A DNA stretch of 64,000 nucleotides, taken from positions 2,480,001 to 2,544,000 of the forward strand of contig NZ_CP091851.1 in the NCBI RefSeq assembly GCF_022059845.1, given 5' to 3'. Under the pieces are notes generated by a model. It was given only the letters and a program-made list of their open reading frames with translations, did not search any database and had not been told where the DNA came from. Made by a program: the position numbers and the translations under genes. How positions within the stretch are numbered: the stretch's first letter is position 1; each line of letters begins with the position of its first letter. The DNA is from Terrirubrum flagellatum (GTDB lineage: Bacteria > Pseudomonadota > Alphaproteobacteria > Rhizobiales > Beijerinckiaceae). Below, one piece after another: positions 61,751 through 64,000 of the stretch.

Positions 61751-61765
61751 TTGTACGATGTACAA
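61751..61765. promoter_or_regulatory. TetR-type operator palindrome
   Basis: TTGTACGATGTACAA is a perfect 6-3-6 palindrome in the divergent region between the dipeptide-type importer and the amidase. Such sites are typical of TetR/AcrR repressors. The TetR gene at the right edge is the obvious candidate partner. Both operons could be controlled from this one site. Confidence 0.65.
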
Positions 61766-61873
61766 TAAGCTGACACAAGTCGATTGTATGGGCGCTGGTT
61801 GCTCCAATTTCAGGCTTCGAGATGTTGACAGCAGCGCTTGCGTCGTCTGCGGCCGTCAGGAAGGATTTTCGGG

Positions 61874-63364
61874 ATGACTGACCTTTGCGATCTCTCCGCC
61901 GTCGATGCGCGCGCGCTGATAGGGGCGAAGCGCCTCTCGCCGGTCGAGCTTGTCGAAAGCTGCATCCGTCGCATCGAGGCTGTCGATCCCGCGATCAACG
62001 CCATGGTGGCGCGCGATTTCGACGGCGCGCGCGCGGCCGCGCGCCTGAGCGAGGCGCAGGTGATGAAGGGCGAAACGCTCGGGCCGCTGCATGGTCTGCC
62101 GCTCGGCGTGAAGGACCTGATCGACGCCAGCGGCCTGCCGACCACCTATGGCAGCCCGCTCTTCGCTGACAATGTTGCGACAGACGATACCGGCGCTGTG
62201 GCGTCGCTGCGCAGGGCGGGCGCGATCGTCATCGGCAAGACCAACACGCCGGAATGGGGCGCGGGCGCGAACACCCGCAACGTCGTCTATGGCGCGACCG
62301 GCAATCCCTTCGATCCCACGCGGTCGGCGGCGGGATCGTCAGGCGGCTCGGCGGCGGCGCTGGCGGCCGGCATGGTTCCGATCGCGACCGGCTCCGACAC
62401 CGGCGGCTCGCTGCGCAATCCCGCCGGTTTCTGCGGCGTGGTCGGCTTCCGCCCGACGCCGGGGCTGGTGCCTGGCGAGAAGCGCGACATGGCCTGGATC
62501 CAGCTCTCGACGCTGGGTCCGATGGCGCGCACGGTCGCCGATGCCGCGCTCATGCTGTCGGCCATGGCCTCGCAGGATGCGCGCGATCCGCTGAGCCCGG
62601 CCATCTCAGGCGCGCCGCGCGATTTCTCGATGTACGCTTCGCTGCGTCCCGCTGACCTCTCGCGATTGCGCGTGGCGTCGACGCCGGATTTCGGCTTCGC
62701 GCCGACGGAAAAACTGATCGCGGACACGCTGAAGGAAAAAGTCGGCCTCTTCGGCTCGCTGTTTGCGAAACTCGACGAGGCGACGCCCGACTGTTCGGGC
62801 GCGGACGAAGCCTTCGAGGTGCTGCGCGCGGTTCTCTTCCTCGGCCGTCACCGCAAGCTCATGAATGAGCGGCCCGAGATGTTCGGCCCGAACGTGCGCG
62901 CGAATATCGAGGAAGGTCTTCGCTATTCTGCCGCCAATGTCGCCGACGCGTTTGCGTTGCAGACGGCGCTCTATCGCCGCTGGCAGGAGTTCTTCACGCG
63001 CTATGATATTCTGCTCGCGCCTTCCGTGACGATCAGCCCGCGCCCGTGGCGCGAGCTTTATCCCACCGAGATCGACGGCAAGCCGACGCGCACCTACTTC
63101 CATTGGCTGGCGCTGGCCTACGCCGTCACGCTCGCCGGCCATCCCACGCTGTCGCTGCCTGTCGGCCTCGACAAGGCCGGCATGCCGTTCGGATTGCAGA
63201 TCATCGGCCCGCGCGGCGGCGATGCGCAGGTGCTGTCCGTCGCGCTGGCGCTGGAGCGTGAATTCGCCGGCGACAACAGGCTGGCGCGGCCCCTGCCATC
63301 GATTGAAAAACTCGCTGCGGCGCAGCCGATTTCGGCGATGGAGGGATTCAAGGATTTCGGCTGA
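61874..63364 (+). CDS. Amidase (amidase-signature family)
   Basis: About 496 residues from the ATG at 61874 (AGGAAGGA upstream). The Ser-Ser-Lys triad is clear: K80 in PLGVKDLIDASG, S155 in AAGSSGGSAAA and the nucleophile S179 in GSDTGGSLRNPA. The spacing equals that of GatA-type amidases. It hydrolyses amides in the cytoplasm. It is divergent from the dipeptide-type importer, so it probably cleaves the imported amide. It is not near gatB or gatC, so tRNA amidation is unlikely. Confidence 0.92.
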   Translation: MTDLCDLSAVDARALIGAKRLSPVELVESCIRRIEAVDPAINAMVARDFDGARAAARLSEAQVMKGETLGPLHGLPLGVKDLIDASGLPTTYGSPLFADNVATDDTGAVASLRRAGAIVIGKTNTPEWGAGANTRNVVYGATGNPFDPTRSAAGSSGGSAAALAAGMVPIATGSDTGGSLRNPAGFCGVVGFRPTPGLVPGEKRDMAWIQLSTLGPMARTVADAALMLSAMASQDARDPLSPAISGAPRDFSMYASLRPADLSRLRVASTPDFGFAPTEKLIADTLKEKVGLFGSLFAKLDEATPDCSGADEAFEVLRAVLFLGRHRKLMNERPEMFGPNVRANIEEGLRYSAANVADAFALQTALYRRWQEFFTRYDILLAPSVTISPRPWRELYPTEIDGKPTRTYFHWLALAYAVTLAGHPTLSLPVGLDKAGMPFGLQIIGPRGGDAQVLSVALALEREFAGDNRLARPLPSIEKLAAAQPISAMEGFKDFG

Positions 63365-63379
63365 GCCTAAATCGTGTGA

Positions 63380-64000
63380 TCAAACACGGCGAAGCTGCTT
63401 GAGGCCGTTAAGGGCAGCTTCGACATAAGCGTTGAAGCTGTGGTCGAGGGGAACGGTTACGCCACTCTCCCAGCGCAGCATGAAGTGCCGATTCGCAAAT
63501 TTCCGCTTGTAACGGTGAAGATGCGGAAAGGAACTCTCATCGATTGCGTCAATCTTCTCCCGCATCGCATCGGCCCAACGCGACGCATCCTCGGCGGGGA
63601 GATTGGCGAACTCCATGGTGACGAAGCCAACCATAGACGCGATCACCACGTCGAACGCGCTTAGCAAGCCGTCTCCTGAAAATCCAGCCTCACTCAACGC
63701 CTCGACAATTCTGTCCACCAACCCAAAATCGACGCCGGCGTTGGAGACCAGTTGCGCGCCTATCAGCGGCGCGATGTTAGGATGCTTCCGGATGGCGGCG
63801 CGATATCGCTGGAAGAGTTCGGTCAAAAACCGTTCCCAGTCGCGGGGCGGCGCCGATGGCATGAGAGCATTCAGCGCAAGGCCGACCACCTCCGCCAGGA
63901 GCGCATTTTTGTTGGCAACATACCAGTAGATCGCTGTTGGATAGACATCGAGATCCTGGGCGAGGACACGCATGCTGAAGCCGTCGAGCCCATGTTTGTC
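63380..64000 (-). CDS. TetR/AcrR-family regulator (5' end beyond window)
   Basis: The visible 206 codons run from HGLDGFSMRVLAQDLDVYPT (second half of the helix-turn-helix, with AIYWYVANKNALL) to the stop, covering the ligand-binding part of a TetR_C-like regulator (FLTELFQRYRAAIRKHPNIA). The first 25-30 codons lie past position 64000. It converges on the amidase with 15 bp between stops and probably represses from the palindrome at 61751. Confidence 0.88.
   Translation of the reverse strand, partial: DKHGLDGFSMRVLAQDLDVYPTAIYWYVANKNALLAEVVGLALNALMPSAPPRDWERFLTELFQRYRAAIRKHPNIAPLIGAQLVSNAGVDFGLVDRIVEALSEAGFSGDGLLSAFDVVIASMVGFVTMEFANLPAEDASRWADAMREKIDAIDESSFPHLHRYKRKFANRHFMLRWESGVTVPLDHSFNAYVEAALNGLKQLRRV

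Noticed and set aside
61874-63364. GatA subunit of the tRNA amidotransferase
   Set aside because: The triad matches, but gatB and gatC are absent and the gene is divergent from an importer, which fits a catabolic amidase.
1-64000. CRISPR arrays, tRNA or rRNA genes
   Set aside because: No regularly spaced repeats and no cloverleaf or rRNA-like sequence were seen while reading both strands; a dedicated search tool was not available.

Overview
The window looks like an alphaproteobacterial (Hyphomicrobiales-type) chromosome or large plasmid. The evidence is GC-rich DNA, many short-overlap operons, FCD-type GntR, IclR and LysR regulators beside ABC uptake operons, and an IS66 element carrying a pRiA4b ORF-3-like passenger gene. 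The assignment rests on gene families and gene style, not on a marker gene. No rRNA, tRNA or CRISPR array was seen.

Layout. (1) 280-4682: a LysR regulator divergent from a small redox/detoxification operon (SDR, SnoaL-like protein, methyltransferase, frameshifted azoreductase, F420-type NADP oxidoreductase). (2) 4683-24710: a plasticity zone. It holds an orphan AbiEi-type antitoxin with a toxin stub, an AlpA-type regulator, an IS630-like remnant, two near-identical IS66 elements in opposite orientation, an IS3 remnant and a TetR fragment. Between the IS66 copies lies about 10.2 kb of stress-related cargo: a cNMP/thioredoxin-reductase-like fusion, a hydrolase-MFS chimera, a quinol monooxygenase, a DJ-1 protein, two exported alpha/beta hydrolases, Dps and a 933-residue winged-helix ATPase regulator. 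(3) 24967-35478: a branched-chain-amino-acid-type ABC operon (livK, livH, livM, fused livG-livF) with a serine hydrolase and an SDR, next to an SDR, an MBL lactonase-like hydrolase, a GntR regulator, a carboxymuconolactone decarboxylase and a beta-hydroxyacid dehydrogenase. Two similar operator-like sites suggest GntR control of both sides. (4) 35890-55676: a large catabolic island. It has two polar-amino-acid-type ABC importers, two divergent AroE-family dehydrogenases, two type II dehydroquinases, a TIM-barrel isomerase, a Gfo/Idh oxidoreductase, a CoA-transferase, a MaoC hydratase, an aldo/keto reductase, two IclR and one GntR regulator, and a divergent intradiol dioxygenase-hydratase-aldolase operon. 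(5) 55806-64000: a truncated winged-helix gene, a candidate small RNA with a strong terminator, a dipeptide-type ABC operon, an amidase, and a TetR gene that runs off the end.

Region 4 is the best candidate for an undescribed system. Both AroE paralogues lack the usual shikimate-binding Ser-x-Ser, and both carry Phe-Asp-Gly where Asn-Thr-Asp-Gly is expected. One of the two AroQ proteins has lost two substrate-contacting residues. I infer uptake and breakdown of quinate/shikimate-like cyclic acids or a modified relative, rather than aromatic amino acid biosynthesis.

The two IS66 copies carry complementary lesions: copy 1 is broken in tnpC, copy 2 in tnpB. Each sits in its own perfect 8-bp target duplication. 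For the second copy, a matching uninterrupted site survives at 4959-5285. Several of the frameshifts fall in homopolymer runs, so base-calling error must be excluded before calling them real.
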